Shown here: positions 1-8,169 of the stretch, piece after piece
Numbering within the stretch: the stretch's first letter is position 1
Layout of the letters: every line of letters begins with the position of its first letter
Assembly: GCA_016191555.1 (NCBI GenBank)
Contig: JACPVX010000086.1
Location: 1-43,572 of the forward strand
Source of the DNA: Bacteroidota bacterium
GTDB lineage: Bacteria; Bacteroidota; Bacteroidia; Cytophagales; Cyclobacteriaceae
Direction of reading: 5' to 3'
Length of the DNA: 43,572 bases
The notes under the pieces: model-generated
Seen by the model: the letters and a program-made list of their open reading frames with translations, nothing else
Told to the model about the DNA's origin: nothing
Databases searched by the model: none
Made by a program: the position numbers and the translations under genes

Positions 1-46
1 CCCACAGTCGAGTCACCCAAGGGAGTCTCACCCTTAGGTTCTCACG

Positions 47-80
47 GAACCGTACGTGAAAGTCTCCCTTCATACGGCTC
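47..80 (-). ncRNA. Group II intron domain V
   Basis: The minus strand reads GAGCCGTATG at the 5' side and CGTACGGTTC at the 3' side, giving the 34-base catalytic hairpin with the AGC-type triad and a GAGA-like loop region. It sits 30 bases after the RT stop codon, where domain V is expected. A second hairpin with arms CCTAAGGG and CCCTTGGG follows immediately as domain VI. Confidence 0.85.
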
Positions 81-110
81 TTCCTGTTTAATCACAAATG
101 TATTTCTACA

Positions 111-1328
111 TTATGGATATACCAACTTCCAGTGTGCGAATAAGTTCGGCCTTTCTGCGTACTTCTGTTTGAGCCATCTTACACCTGCCAGCTTGTACAA
201 CCCCTTCTCCCACCTCACCCATTTCTTCAGTCGCTGGTTCAGTTGATACCATAAGTGGTGAGTGTGATAACTCCAAAATTTACAATAGTAGTTGATCACA
301 CCCTGTATAATTGGATTCAGTTCCTTCGCTAGTTCCTCAATGCTCTTTCGCTTCTTGTGGATGCTCTTGAACTTTTCCAATATACTGCTAACCGATTTCT
401 TACTGATAACCGAACGCGGCAATAGCTGGCAGCCTCGCTTGGTTCTGAACCAATGTGGCTCGATCGTAAATCCTAAGAAATCAAAACTCCTCTTATATTT
501 CCTTTCCGATGTCCCTCTTAGGTTTACGATCTTCGTCTTCTCTTTCTGTACGCTGAGTTTGCAATTTGCTAATCGTTGCTCTATCTCTCTGAGCAAATAG
601 ATCGACTGGCGTTCTGTCTTGCAGTGAATTACAATATCATCTGCATATCGTTCAAATGGTTTCCTCGGATGTTCGCGCTCCATCCACTTATCAAAAGCGA
701 TATGTAAAAACATATTTGCCAACAGTGGACTTATCACTCCGCCCTGTGGTGTACCACTCTTACGATCAACATAAATACCGTCCTGTCCAATAATACCTGC
801 TTCAAGCCAACGACTTACATACAGTAGCACCCACCTATCGCTGCAATAGTGTCGAACAGCTTTCATTAGTAATTCATGGTCTATCGTATCAAAGAAACTT
901 TTGATATCTAAATCAATCACCCACGCATGTGTGAAAACATGATCTGTTGCTCTCTCTACTGCTTGATGACAATTTCTTCTCGGACGATAGCCATACGAAC
1001 TTGCATGAAAATGTGGCTCTACCAATCGCTCAAGATGTGTCTTCACCACTTCTTGTGCGATGCGGTCTAAAATGGTGGGGATTCCTAATTTGCGCACTCC
1101 ACCTGACTTCTTCTTAATCGCTACTTCTTTTACTGCCTCTGGAAAATAGCTGCCTGAACTCAGTCTGTTCCACAATTTGTACAACAGCGGCTTGAGATTA
1201 CGTTCTAACGTTGCCCAATCCATGTTGTCTATGCCTGAACTTCCTTTGTTTGACTTCACCTTCTGATAGGCCTGCCATACCATGACTCTGGTAATTGGTT
1301 GTGATCTCGTCTCATAATAGTCAATCAT
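111..1328 (-). CDS. ltrA: Group II intron reverse transcriptase/maturase
   Basis: A 405-residue protein that binds and splices its host intron RNA and copies it into DNA during retrohoming. Visible RT blocks: GIDNMDW near 33-39, a RKLGIPTILDR block near 79-89, DIKSFFDTIDH near 141-151 with a catalytic Asp, GTPQGGVISPLLAN near 192-205, and YADD at 228-231. The C-terminal third (about 280-400) fits the maturase domain and ends in an FAHWKL motif seen in many bacterial intron RTs. No HNH endonuclease domain follows, so insertion would rely on other DNA ends or replication forks. It appears full length, with an ATG start. Confidence 0.93.
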   Translation of the reverse strand: MIDYYETRSQPITRVMVWQAYQKVKSNKGSSGIDNMDWATLERNLKPLLYKLWNRLSSGSYFPEAVKEVAIKKKSGGVRKLGIPTILDRIAQEVVKTHLERLVEPHFHASSYGYRPRRNCHQAVERATDHVFTHAWVIDLDIKSFFDTIDHELLMKAVRHYCSDRWVLLYVSRWLEAGIIGQDGIYVDRKSGTPQGGVISPLLANMFLHIAFDKWMEREHPRKPFERYADDIVIHCKTERQSIYLLREIEQRLANCKLSVQKEKTKIVNLRGTSERKYKRSFDFLGFTIEPHWFRTKRGCQLLPRSVISKKSVSSILEKFKSIHKKRKSIEELAKELNPIIQGVINYYCKFWSYHTHHLWYQLNQRLKKWVRWEKGLYKLAGVRWLKQKYAERPNLFAHWKLVYP

Positions 1329-1583
1329 CCCAAATTAATTGGTTGTCAATAATTATAAAACTAAACAGGCTAAGTCCTTCGCTCCATTATCTTTCGACAA
1401 CTTCATCACTACTACAACTTAGTCCGTCACTGCTATCTCGTGTTATCCCTACACGATCAATGGCGCTCTGCGCTCACCGATACGATAGCAACTTCTCTTG
1501 TTCCATACAAAAGCCTGTGTTGAAGTCTTGCTCGCTTTACCCCGGATGGTATGCCACCAGAAATCAGATCGCCCGTGGCACTC

Positions 1584-1802
1584 TTAACAAATGTAAACGT
1601 AAACACCTGCTTTCACCATCGCTTCTTTAACATGACGAGGCGTCAGTCGCGAATTCACTCTATTCAACTCTTCAACACGCATCTTCGGGAATCTTCGTTC
1701 CCGCTTTTCCTTATCGTTCACCACCAAAAGTATTTCCTCTTTCAGCAGCATAAGGTGATTTGCAAACTCCTTCTGATAGGCGTCTGCGGAAGTCCTTTTC
1801 TT
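1584..1802 (-). pseudogene. Partial unrecognised ORF beside the intron 5' end
   Basis: An open frame of 72 codons runs from just after an in-frame TAG (1803-1805) to a TAA at 1584-1586, with no plausible start at its upstream end. The peptide is charged and looks protein-like (KEFANHLMLLKEEILLVV, then EELNRVNSRLTPRHVKEAM). I do not recognise it. It ends only a few bases before the proposed intron 5' end, so it may be a 5' exon whose continuation lies past position 1, or a relic. Low confidence. Confidence 0.3.
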
Positions 1803-1929
1803 CTATCTTAAATTATTCGTTGGCCAGTTCGGTTCGCTCGACTTCCACACGAGGGTAATCTAATTGAGAAGCCTTCCATCTCTTGAACAGCATCATCGTC
1901 CTTACAACTGGACTTTGTTCAAGACACAC

Positions 1930-2054
1930 GCGTTTGTGTTTGCGCTGTGGTGCGGTTTCGCAGCCGCCACTGTCCGCGTGGGCAAACGTTGTACGAAGAT
2001 AACATTTGCAACCTACACTGAACCCCACCATTGCGCAAAGCATTTTGTTGGCGG
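1930..2054 (-). repeat. attC-like intergenic module, copy 1
   Basis: Starts on the minus strand with CCGCCAAC (2054-2047), right after the end of the gene at 2073-3047. It then shares the block GCAATGGTG, a TTATCTTCGTACAACGTT stretch and an imperfect GC-rich palindrome with copies at 5344-5494, 8826-8957, 9479-9608 and 30165-30270. No gene is supported between here and the ORF fragment at 1802. Confidence 0.5.
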
Positions 2055-2072
2055 TTGTTTGCACTCGCACTT

Positions 2073-3047
2073 TTATTTTAATGCGTTAATGTCGTCCGAG
2101 TACACTGCCCACGAGTGACAACAATAATATCTCGTGTCGAATATATTAAACCTAATAGAAAATAGAATGCCGTCAAATGTCCCATAGTTGTAATACTTAG
2201 CCATGAACACGAATGATGTAAATTTCTTTATATAAAATTCCTTATAAGTCCCCAGTTCATAATATGTCCAATTGGGATTATAACTAAGAGTTGAATAAAG
2301 TCCCCAGTTCTTTAAAAATGAGTCATAACTAAAAATCTTTGTCAGTCCGATGATTCCGTTAAAGTGCTGTTCATTTGTCAAAATCTCAAGTTGATTTAAT
2401 CTCGTTAAGTCGTTGTACGCACCTCCAAAATCAATTGCAAAAAATCTCGGGAGTTTATAAGATACAAGTCCGCGTACTTGTTTTAGCCCGAATTTATTGT
2501 ATGCATAGTCTAGTGATTTGTAACTCAAAAGTATGTTGGGCAAAAAAGGAATACCTAGATCTTTATAAATTGAAAAATCAAGACCAGAGTTCTTTTGGTG
2601 TTCCCAATACTTTAAACTTGAGGTTAGTCCAATAGATTTTTGTCCAATTGATTGTATTGAAAAATTCAAAATTGCTCCGTAGGGTGCGTATTCTCTGTCG
2701 CCAAAGTATCCTAATTCTAAATTGGCCTTAACATGGTGGTTAGGGTTCTCCTCCAGTAATTGTTTGTCATAGGTTAATTCAATTGATACGCTTACAGAAG
2801 CCCGAATTGTCAGAGTAACTGTATTAAACCCAATGAACGAGAATGTCACCCGAGCACTTTCTGTTTTTGATTCAATTTCAAATTCACCCTTTGCGTTTGT
2901 AACCGTCCCTTTGTTTTGATTTTCTATTATGACATTGACGCCAGGCATTGTCTCTCGGGTAACAGAGTCACGTACTATACCTGTCAGTTTATATTGTCCA
3001 TAAGAAACCAACGGTGTTAGTAAAACTATGAATACTAAAATTCTCAT
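2073..3047 (-). CDS. Secreted CarboxypepD_reg-like protein with C-terminal barrel-like region
   Basis: A signal peptide (residues 1-17, ending SYGQ) is followed by a carboxypeptidase-regulatory-like beta-sandwich (about 19-95; note GIVRDSVTRETMPGVNVII and the GEFEI turn), as at the start of many Bacteroidota outer-membrane proteins. Residues 100-310 alternate aromatic and polar residues like an outer-membrane beta-barrel and give no clear family. The last 15 or so residues (from about YYCCHSW) look unlike the rest and run toward the intergenic module, so the natural C-terminus may have been replaced at a junction. Alone in its unit; a GTTGGCGG word lies upstream at 3091-3084. Confidence 0.7.
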   Translation of the reverse strand: MRILVFIVLLTPLVSYGQYKLTGIVRDSVTRETMPGVNVIIENQNKGTVTNAKGEFEIESKTESARVTFSFIGFNTVTLTIRASVSVSIELTYDKQLLEENPNHHVKANLELGYFGDREYAPYGAILNFSIQSIGQKSIGLTSSLKYWEHQKNSGLDFSIYKDLGIPFLPNILLSYKSLDYAYNKFGLKQVRGLVSYKLPRFFAIDFGGAYNDLTRLNQLEILTNEQHFNGIIGLTKIFSYDSFLKNWGLYSTLSYNPNWTYYELGTYKEFYIKKFTSFVFMAKYYNYGTFDGILFSIRFNIFDTRYYCCHSWAVYSDDINALK

Positions 3048-3169
3048 TCTGTTAAATCGAAGTACTACTCTGTCCGCAAATAACCGCCAACTATTGTATT
3101 AATACACTGTATGGCACATATACACCCAATTCCTGGTGTATATATGCCACAAGAATCTCCTTATCACAT

Positions 3170-3320
3170 AAATTTCACAATTCCCTCCCACTCCTCCAAA
3201 AACAGTTAGAAGTTAATGGTTAATAGTTAATCGGGGGTGCGTGTTGGGAGACAGAGCGCAGTCAATGGTCAATAGTCATTGGTTCGTGTTGGCAGACTGG
3301 CAGATTGCTTATCGTTTCAA
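3170..3320 (-). repeat. Mosaic intergenic module, short copy (no AGGATTTAC block)
   Basis: The 3048-3384 gap holds GTTGGCGG (minus, 3091-3084), a CCCTCCCACTCCTCC stretch, and two heptamer tracts: AGTTAAT-type at 3204-3231 and AGTCAAT-type at 3260-3280. It ends in a GGCAGACTGGCAGA stretch. The same ordered blocks recur at 4463-4760, 7821-8165 and 10106-10424. No gene is seen in the gap. Confidence 0.7.
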
Positions 3321-3384
3321 AAGAGATTTGCTTCCCAAGGTATCTACCTATATACATAGCGCATGTTGTTTTGTATAGTGGCGG

Positions 3385-3792
3385 CTACTCGGTCTTCAAT
3401 GTCAACCATGCCACGTGACTAAAGTCGTCAAGTTGGTACTTGTCCTTTACGAACTTAACTCTCGGAAGCAATAAATGAACATCTACCTCATTTGTCGACC
3501 CGATATAATGTCCAACGTGTCTGTGCCTAATTACAATTTCGTCAAAGTCGTAGTTGTCGTAGTTAATCGGTCTGTCTAGTTTAACGAGAAAATTGTCGTC
3601 CGTCTTTTCGATTTTTATTTTTCTCTTAATTAGTCCAGTCCTCGGTAACTCCTTTTCAATGGTCGCGTTTTGGTCTGCATATTTAAGAACGACTCTTTGT
3701 CCAATGGCTCTTCTGTTTTGAATTTTACTTTTAAGTTGTAAGTAAATTATCCACGAAGTCACAAGGATCAATATGATTATTATAATAGTCAT
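3385..3792 (-). CDS. Small membrane-anchored protein, unrecognised
   Basis: A 135-residue protein with one N-terminal hydrophobic helix (residues 2-20, IIIIILILVTSW) followed by a basic stretch and a mixed alpha/beta soluble region. The topology suggests a single-pass inner-membrane protein. I recognise no family. Codons are rich in GAC, as in neighbouring cassette-like genes and unlike the genes beyond 27 kb. It lies downstream of the lipoprotein gene at 3821-4450 with a 28-base gap that contains a GCCCAAC word (minus, 3806-3800). Confidence 0.6.
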   Translation of the reverse strand: MTIIIIILILVTSWIIYLQLKSKIQNRRAIGQRVVLKYADQNATIEKELPRTGLIKRKIKIEKTDDNFLVKLDRPINYDNYDFDEIVIRHRHVGHYIGSTNEVDVHLLLPRVKFVKDKYQLDDFSHVAWLTLKTE

Positions 3793-3820
3793 CTACTTTG
3801 TTGGGCCCGTCTGCCTGACC

Positions 3821-4450
3821 TTATCGCTTAGTGTTGTCTTTGAAACGTACTGGCAAGTTCTCGATTCCGTTGAATTTGATGGTGTCAAGATGAACTGTTC
3901 CATTGTGATAAATTCGCGTTATTCCAACTGGAACTAATGCGTAGTTCAAAGTTGCCCTTTGCCCTTTAACAAAATACTTCGGAATCAATAATCGTTCAGA
4001 GGCCAGATTTCCACTCATATCCAATATCTTTTGATAGCTAATCTTGTCGTAGTTGGTTTCGTAGTGATAATAAATAGCGTTTCCAGAAGTATCAGGAAAA
4101 TTGTCGGTGTACACAATGATCTCTTTCAAGAAATCTTTCTCTCCGATAATTATCACGGTGTCTTGATTTGGGCGGTTTAGCTTGAGATTCAAGAAAGTGC
4201 TGTCAGGGAAATTTGTTCTATGTGCGGTAATTGGGTAACTAAAATCTATTTTGTCAATTGGTACATTGAACCAGTTTCCTTCAAAAATACTTCCCGTATA
4301 CGGCAATGCTCTTACCGTGAGCGCACCGTTGGTTCCGTTTACAAAATGAACCATCGGTTCTCTGTTTTCTTTAGCCATTTCGTATCTATAACATGAAAAG
4401 AAGACTGTCACTAGAACTAATGGAATCGATGTTATCAATCTCTTTCTCAT
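3821..4450 (-). CDS. Putative lipoprotein, unrecognised
   Basis: I chose the ATG at 4450 rather than the upstream one at 4567: it gives a clean lipoprotein signal (MRKRLITSIPLVLVTVFFSC, Cys at 20), and the extra 39 residues would be encoded by repeat sequence. The mature part is about 190 residues, mostly beta (GALTVRALPYTGSIFEG, then a TVIIIGEKDF region), and resembles no family I know. It is probably anchored to a membrane facing the periplasm. The repeat module at 4463-4760 ends just upstream. Confidence 0.6.
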   Translation of the reverse strand: MRKRLITSIPLVLVTVFFSCYRYEMAKENREPMVHFVNGTNGALTVRALPYTGSIFEGNWFNVPIDKIDFSYPITAHRTNFPDSTFLNLKLNRPNQDTVIIIGEKDFLKEIIVYTDNFPDTSGNAIYYHYETNYDKISYQKILDMSGNLASERLLIPKYFVKGQRATLNYALVPVGITRIYHNGTVHLDTIKFNGIENLPVRFKDNTKR

Positions 4451-4462
4451 TTGGTCACGGCT

Positions 4463-4760
4463 TGCCGTTACATTAGAAGATGCGCATATTTTGTCCCTCG
4501 CGCCTATTCCTGTTATATCTGTTGTTCTTTGTTCACCAAATTTCGTTCTTCCCGGCCACACCTCCAAAAGCAGTTAGGAGTTAACAGTTAATAGTTAATC
4601 GGGGGTGCGTGTTGGGAGACAGAGCGCAGTCAATGGTCAATAGTCATTGGTTCGTGTTGGCAGGCGGGCAGACTGCTCATCGTCTGAATCAGGATTTACA
4701 GGATTTTAGGATTTACAGGATTAGTGGCAAAAGTCAATGGTTCTAGTGATTAGAAGATTT
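4463..4760 (-). repeat. Mosaic intergenic module, full copy
   Basis: Blocks on the plus strand from left to right: a leader with ATGCGCATATTTTGTC and AAATTTCGTTCTTC (about 4465-4555), heptamer tracts at 4572-4599 and 4628-4648, a GGCGGGCAGACTGCTCATCG bridge, the AGGATTTAC/AGGATTTT repeats (4684-4722), and a dyad from GGCAAAAGTC at about 4727. The 4451-4861 gap is otherwise gene-free and also carries the hairpin at 4786-4810. Confidence 0.75.
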
Positions 4761-4785
4761 ATGTGTGACCACCCCGCCCTGCGGG

Positions 4786-4810
4786 CACCCCTCCTTGCCA
4801 AGGAGGGGTG
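4786..4810. repeat. Perfect 12-bp inverted repeat
   Basis: Arms CACCCCTCCTTG and CAAGGAGGGGTG are separated by a single C. The element is preceded by an ACCCCGCCCTGCGGG stretch. It lies about 50 bases beyond the stop codon of the gene at 4862-5332. There is no T-run on either side, so it is a palindromic repeat rather than a standard terminator. Confidence 0.7.
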
Positions 4811-4861
4811 CGGTGCAGTGTTTAATCACGATTGTGTTTTTGGATAAGTGGGTAGTAATAA

Positions 4862-5332
4862 TTACGCTCCAACCTTTTCTCCCTGATATTCCTTCCAAAC
4901 AAATCCTGGAATGAATTCAGTGAATGTTCCAGGTCGTCCAAGTTCGTTATATAGGTCCTCTCTAATAATGAATCCATTTATTTTGTCAATAAAGTCTGGG
5001 TCTTGAAACAATTCTTTTTCTGTTAAATACCCATCTACGTCTATTCCAAGAATACAGTATCTAAAAATAGGAACTGACTTAATAAGTCTCAATAGTTCTT
5101 CTCCAATTAACGTCAATGTCAATAGGTCTTCCTGTGCATGAATGTACCCTGACGGTAAGTTCAGCGGAACAGTCCAAGACCAAAAATTTGATTCTAATGG
5201 TCCAAAAGAATTTGTTAGAGGATATTCGCCCCTATTAGTTCTTATCGTCCGATTGTTAAAAAAGTCAATGAATTTCTCGCAGCTTTCTTTGTCCTTTCCA
5301 AACTCTGCCGCTAATCCGTAGAATTGTCCCAT
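4862..5332 (-). CDS. Unrecognised cytoplasmic protein
   Basis: A 156-residue protein from the ATG at 5332 (MGQFYGLAAEFGKDKES). The longer frame to 5392 would be translated from the attC-like module, so I rejected it. There is no signal peptide and no membrane helix. It is acidic with many aromatic residues (SNFWSWTVPLNLPSGY) and a DVDGYLTEKELFQD stretch that resembles an EF-hand loop, though a single one. I recognise no family. It sits alone in its repeat-bounded unit. Confidence 0.55.
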   Translation of the reverse strand: MGQFYGLAAEFGKDKESCEKFIDFFNNRTIRTNRGEYPLTNSFGPLESNFWSWTVPLNLPSGYIHAQEDLLTLTLIGEELLRLIKSVPIFRYCILGIDVDGYLTEKELFQDPDFIDKINGFIIREDLYNELGRPGTFTEFIPGFVWKEYQGEKVGA

Positions 5333-5343
5333 AATTATTATTA

Positions 5344-5494
5344 CCGCCAACGGTTGTGCTTCTGCAGTGGTGCTTTTTCGAAGCCGCGTCATATCCCACT
5401 GCCCGCCCCGCGCAGGGAAACAAAAACGTGGAGCGAAGATAAAGCTTTAAATCAATACCTCACCGCGCTATTGCGAGAAGGATGTTGTTGCAAG
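5344..5494 (-). repeat. attC-like intergenic module, copy 2
   Basis: On the minus strand it runs from GCAACAAC (about 5494) through GCAATAGCGCGGTGAGG, TTATCTTCGCTCCACGTT and a GC-rich imperfect palindrome to GTTGGCGG (5351-5344). The end word is the exact complement of the start word CCGCCAAC of copy 1. It lies between the stop of the gene at 5510-6082 and the start of the gene at 4862-5332. Confidence 0.5.
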
Positions 5495-5509
5495 CTGTGG
5501 GCATTTTTG

Positions 5510-6082
5510 TCACTTGTTTATTTCTGCATTAAGAAACAATGAGGAGTTACCTTCCAATACATTCTCAGAAGTCAAGCTTAACATAAAACCCTTTACATCG
5601 TAAGATTTCCAGTCGCTCTTAAAAGTCTGATTCTCAAATCCTGAATTGGCAACAGGTAGTTTTATCCAGTCACTGCCTTCATTTTTGATCTCAACTGTGA
5701 AATTGTCGAAGTAATATTTTCCATTCCCTTGTCCAATACCACCCAGTGTTAATTTTATGGCATTCTTGGCAATTGGTCCTTCAATTATGTATTCCTTCCA
5801 CTCTGTGCTTACAATAGGTCGTTGATACATATTGTCAAAAAAAACCGTGCCGTCTGCCGCATCAATTCTGGCCCACAGTTGTGCATGAGAATTTAATGCA
5901 AGATCTTTCACTTTCACAAAACCTTTAAATCTAAATTGTCCACCTTGATAGCTTGTCATGTCAAAACTTTGAGCAAAGGCGTTCCAATTTTGATTAATTT
6001 CTTGCTGTCCGATTAACTCATTACTAATGACAGTAAGAATAATCAATATTGGTAATTTTAGAATCTTTGATTGAAGTTTCAT
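5510..6082 (-). CDS. Secreted jelly-roll domain protein, probably truncated
   Basis: After a signal peptide (about 1-25, ending IGQQ) residues 30-130 form a carbohydrate-binding-like beta-sandwich (FRFKGFVKVKDLALNSHAQLW, then GKYYFDNFTVEI). This domain is common at the N-terminus of Bacteroidota S41 peptidases and erythromycin-esterase-like proteins. A second similar domain begins near 140 but stops after about 50 residues, at the edge of the attC-like module. I infer that a catalytic part was lost at a cassette junction. Whether the remnant is expressed is unknown. Confidence 0.6.
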   Translation of the reverse strand: MKLQSKILKLPILIILTVISNELIGQQEINQNWNAFAQSFDMTSYQGGQFRFKGFVKVKDLALNSHAQLWARIDAADGTVFFDNMYQRPIVSTEWKEYIIEGPIAKNAIKLTLGGIGQGNGKYYFDNFTVEIKNEGSDWIKLPVANSGFENQTFKSDWKSYDVKGFMLSLTSENVLEGNSSLFLNAEINK

Positions 6083-6136
6083 ATAAATATGTTATTTATC
6101 AAAACTGTACTGTCCACGGAGCCCGCCCATTGCTTG

Positions 6137-6338
6137 CAACATTAGTCTATGTGCATCTTTTACTGTGAAACCTGCGCCTATTTCTGTTATGCTAGCTCTT
6201 CTCTAAACAAATCTCGCTCTTCCCTCCCACTCCACCAAAAAAAGTCTTATTGTCTGAATCAGGATTTACAGGATTTTAGGATTTACAGGATTGGTGGCAC
6301 AAGTCAATGCTTCGAGTGATTAGAAGATTGTGCCAGAG
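6137..6338 (-). repeat. Mosaic intergenic module lacking heptamer tracts
   Basis: Contains the leader block (ATTAGTCTATGTGCATC at about 6141), the CCCTCCCACTCC stretch at about 6229, the AGGATTTAC repeats (6253-6291) and the dyad GGCACAAGTC ... TTGTGCC (about 6296-6334). Compared with the full copies, the heptamer tracts and the bridge are missing cleanly between the CCACC stretch and TCTGAATC. This suggests deletion by recombination. No gene is seen in 6083-6364. Confidence 0.7.
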
Positions 6339-6364
6339 GGGGGCGCTGCCAGTTACCAAAACAA

Positions 6365-7069
6365 TTAGATGTCCACATTGGGTAAGATTGTCCACTGAAG
6401 CGGTCTAGTCAAAGTTCTTAGGGTCTTGAATTCCTTAAAGTCGAGATTTTTCCACTTTGTCAAAGCTTTTTGATCTTCAACTGCCTCGTTAGATATTGTC
6501 TCGCTCATCTTTTTTGTTAAAAAGTTAAAACTTCTCTGAATTCGCTCCATCGTCCCCCGATCTGTTTGATCGAACTCTGCTCCAATAAGGGTTAACTCAT
6601 TTTTTTGAAATCTGAATTTGTATTCCAAGGTAGTCATAAACCAACTACCTGCGCTATACCAGAAATAAAACCCAATCTCGAGGATTCCTTTTGAAATAGT
6701 TATTCCTTTAAATGGATCTTCCATTGTCCGCGACTGATGACTAAGAATAAAGGTTCTTGAAACACCTATTAATCTGAATTTATCGGTTGCAGTGTCATTG
6801 AGTAAAACAATTAGAATTCTTGGATTGCTGTCCAAAGTATCACGATACTCGCTACTTACGTTGATGTTATTGGGATTCATTTCTTGTATGACTAAGGCAG
6901 CGTCTTCCACATTGTCCTTGTTAAGGTCCCCTTGGGCAGTTCGAATTATCTGCCAATTTTTAGGCACAAACTCTTCAATGGATTGACCTTCAGTTTTTAT
7001 CGTGACTATTTCTTGTCCACGACATACAAACGTTACAATCAATAGGGTCAATAGTCCAATTTGTCTCAT
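6365..7069 (-). CDS. Secreted protein with calcium-loop-like motif, unrecognised
   Basis: Signal peptide at residues 1-18 (ending CRGQ). A GDLNKDNVEDAAL motif near 47-59 matches the DxNxDxxxD calcium-binding loop of FG-GAP/VCBS-type and dockerin-like sequences, here a single copy. The rest (60-180) is beta-rich and resembles Bacteroidota hypothetical secreted proteins that report on stored values. The tail (190-234) is helical and charged. It follows the TPR lipoprotein gene at 7109-7774 with 39 bases between, so the two may share a transcript. Confidence 0.55.
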   Translation of the reverse strand: MRQIGLLTLLIVTFVCRGQEIVTIKTEGQSIEEFVPKNWQIIRTAQGDLNKDNVEDAALVIQEMNPNNINVSSEYRDTLDSNPRILIVLLNDTATDKFRLIGVSRTFILSHQSRTMEDPFKGITISKGILEIGFYFWYSAGSWFMTTLEYKFRFQKNELTLIGAEFDQTDRGTMERIQRSFNFLTKKMSETISNEAVEDQKALTKWKNLDFKEFKTLRTLTRPLQWTILPNVDI

Positions 7070-7108
7070 TTACTATAACTGGTTGCTGGGCAGTGGGGTC
7101 TCATACAT

Positions 7109-7774
7109 CTACTTTTTTGAAACCCTCTTTTTCTGTCTCGCTATCTCCGCGTACAACTTAAGATTTTCATTCCCCGAAAGTTCAATAGCTTGTTCGATAT
7201 CTGTTACAGCTTTATCGTGGAGTCCCGTTTGACTAAAAATGTATGCTCTTGCGAGATTTGCGCCATAGTCCGTACTGTCCAATGATTTAATTGAGTCGAT
7301 GTCTTGCAGAGCCAAATCAAATTCCCTTGCTTGAATAAGTCTGAAGACCTTTTTATGCAACAAAGATTTAACAGAGTCCTCGTTTACTTCTGTCTTAATT
7401 CTCATCGACAATTCTTTGATTGTATTTCTGTTTAACTCAGATGTGTCGGCTGAGTAGCCTTTGTCGTACATGTCGTTAGTAGCGATGAAGTAATTGTCAC
7501 AGGTACGCGTCATGTCCAACAACATGTCTAAGCTAAACCTAGAAATTTTCACTTTAACCGAATCTGGGTCAAGGATTCCAGAGTCATTCAATTCGTTATT
7601 TTTCTTGTCGACAATCTTTTGTAAACATGGGTTAAGTCGCTCGTCAATTGTCGCTGTCGTCTGAGAGTTAAAACAATCGCAAAATTCTCGTGAGGCATTC
7701 TCAACCGAAAGCTCTGATTTCTGTCCGCAAGCCCCAAGAATTAGTGTTAGTAAAATCGCTGTGCAATTTTTCAT
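7109..7774 (-). CDS. TPR-containing lipoprotein
   Basis: Lipobox LGAC places the lipid-carrying Cys at residue 16. A Cys-rich segment follows (FCDCFN, then CLQKI and TCDNYF), then a tetratricopeptide-like pair of helices at about 150-215 (ARAYIFSQTGLHDKAVTDIEQAIEL fits a TPR). TPRs bind partner proteins; the partner here is unknown. It is likely attached to the membrane in the periplasm. First gene of a two-gene unit with 6365-7069, and preceded by a full mosaic module. Confidence 0.7.
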   Translation of the reverse strand: MKNCTAILLTLILGACGQKSELSVENASREFCDCFNSQTTATIDERLNPCLQKIVDKKNNELNDSGILDPDSVKVKISRFSLDMLLDMTRTCDNYFIATNDMYDKGYSADTSELNRNTIKELSMRIKTEVNEDSVKSLLHKKVFRLIQAREFDLALQDIDSIKSLDSTDYGANLARAYIFSQTGLHDKAVTDIEQAIELSGNENLKLYAEIARQKKRVSKK

Positions 7775-7820
7775 TTAGGTTTTATTTCCGAAGTTTACTC
7801 TATCAAGACCGATTGCGCAC

Positions 7821-8165
7821 AACATTAGGGTATGCGCATATTTTACTGTGAAACTTTCGCATATTTCACTTACATCCGCATTCTATCGCTCCTAACAAAT
7901 TTCGTTCTTCTCCCCCACACCTCCAAAAACAGTTAGAAGTTAATGGTTACTAGTTAATCGGGGGTGCGTGTTGGGAAACAGAGCGCAGTCAATGGTCAAT
8001 AGTCATTGGTGCGTGTTGGGAGACGGGCAGACTGCTGTCTGTCTGAATCAGGATTTACAGGATTTTAGGATTTACAGGATTAGTGGCACAAGTCAATGCC
8101 TTCTACTGATTAGGAGATTGTGCCAATGAGGGGTTACTCGTTGGTGAAGAACACCAACGAGGGCG
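7821..8165 (-). repeat. Mosaic intergenic module, full copy
   Basis: Ordered as elsewhere: leader (ATTAGGGTATGCGCATAT at about 7825), CCACACCTCC, heptamers at 7931-7958 and 7987-8007, bridge GACGGGCAGACTGCT, AGGATTTAC repeats (8048-8080), dyad GGCACAAGTC ... TTGTGCC (about 8085-8124) and the hairpin at 8137-8161. It fills the gene-free gap 7775-8169, and its hairpin ends 8 bases from the preceding stop codon. Confidence 0.8.
8137..8161. repeat. Hairpin CTCGTTGGTG / AAGAA / CACCAACGAG
   Basis: Perfect 10-bp arms around a five-base loop. Related copies lie at 10394-10418, 11133-11159, 14227-14251, 17007-17031 and 17148-17172, and inverted versions with loop TTCTT or similar lie at 16923-16941 and 14069-14093. 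The copies usually sit just past a minus-strand stop codon, but there is no T-run, so intrinsic termination is uncertain. Confidence 0.75.
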
Positions 8166-8169
8166 AGTA

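Larger units (their letters stand above)
7..1581 (-). mobile_element. Group II intron (RT-encoding retroelement)
   Basis: Read on the minus strand, the element has its reverse transcriptase inside (111-1328), a 34-base domain V at 47-80 and a domain VI hairpin at about 11-43. Its 3' end is probably an AC at 8-7, seven or so bases after a bulged A. Upstream of the RT, 1329-1581 holds no gene but has the look of intron domain I-IV RNA, including a GGAGCGAAGGAC stretch just before the RT. The 5' end is my weakest call: I place it at a GTGCC word at 1581, which only partly fits the GUGYG consensus. The 3' exon lies almost wholly outside the window. Confidence 0.7.

Noticed and set aside
1813..2118. 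Two opposing ORFs of about 85 codons (1813-2070 minus, 1864-2118 plus)
   Set aside because: Both are translated largely from the attC-like module at 1930-2054; composition is not protein-like and the frame content follows the repeat.
4451..4567. Longer start for the lipoprotein gene at 3821
   Set aside because: The extra codons lie in the repeat leader and would bury the lipoprotein signal.
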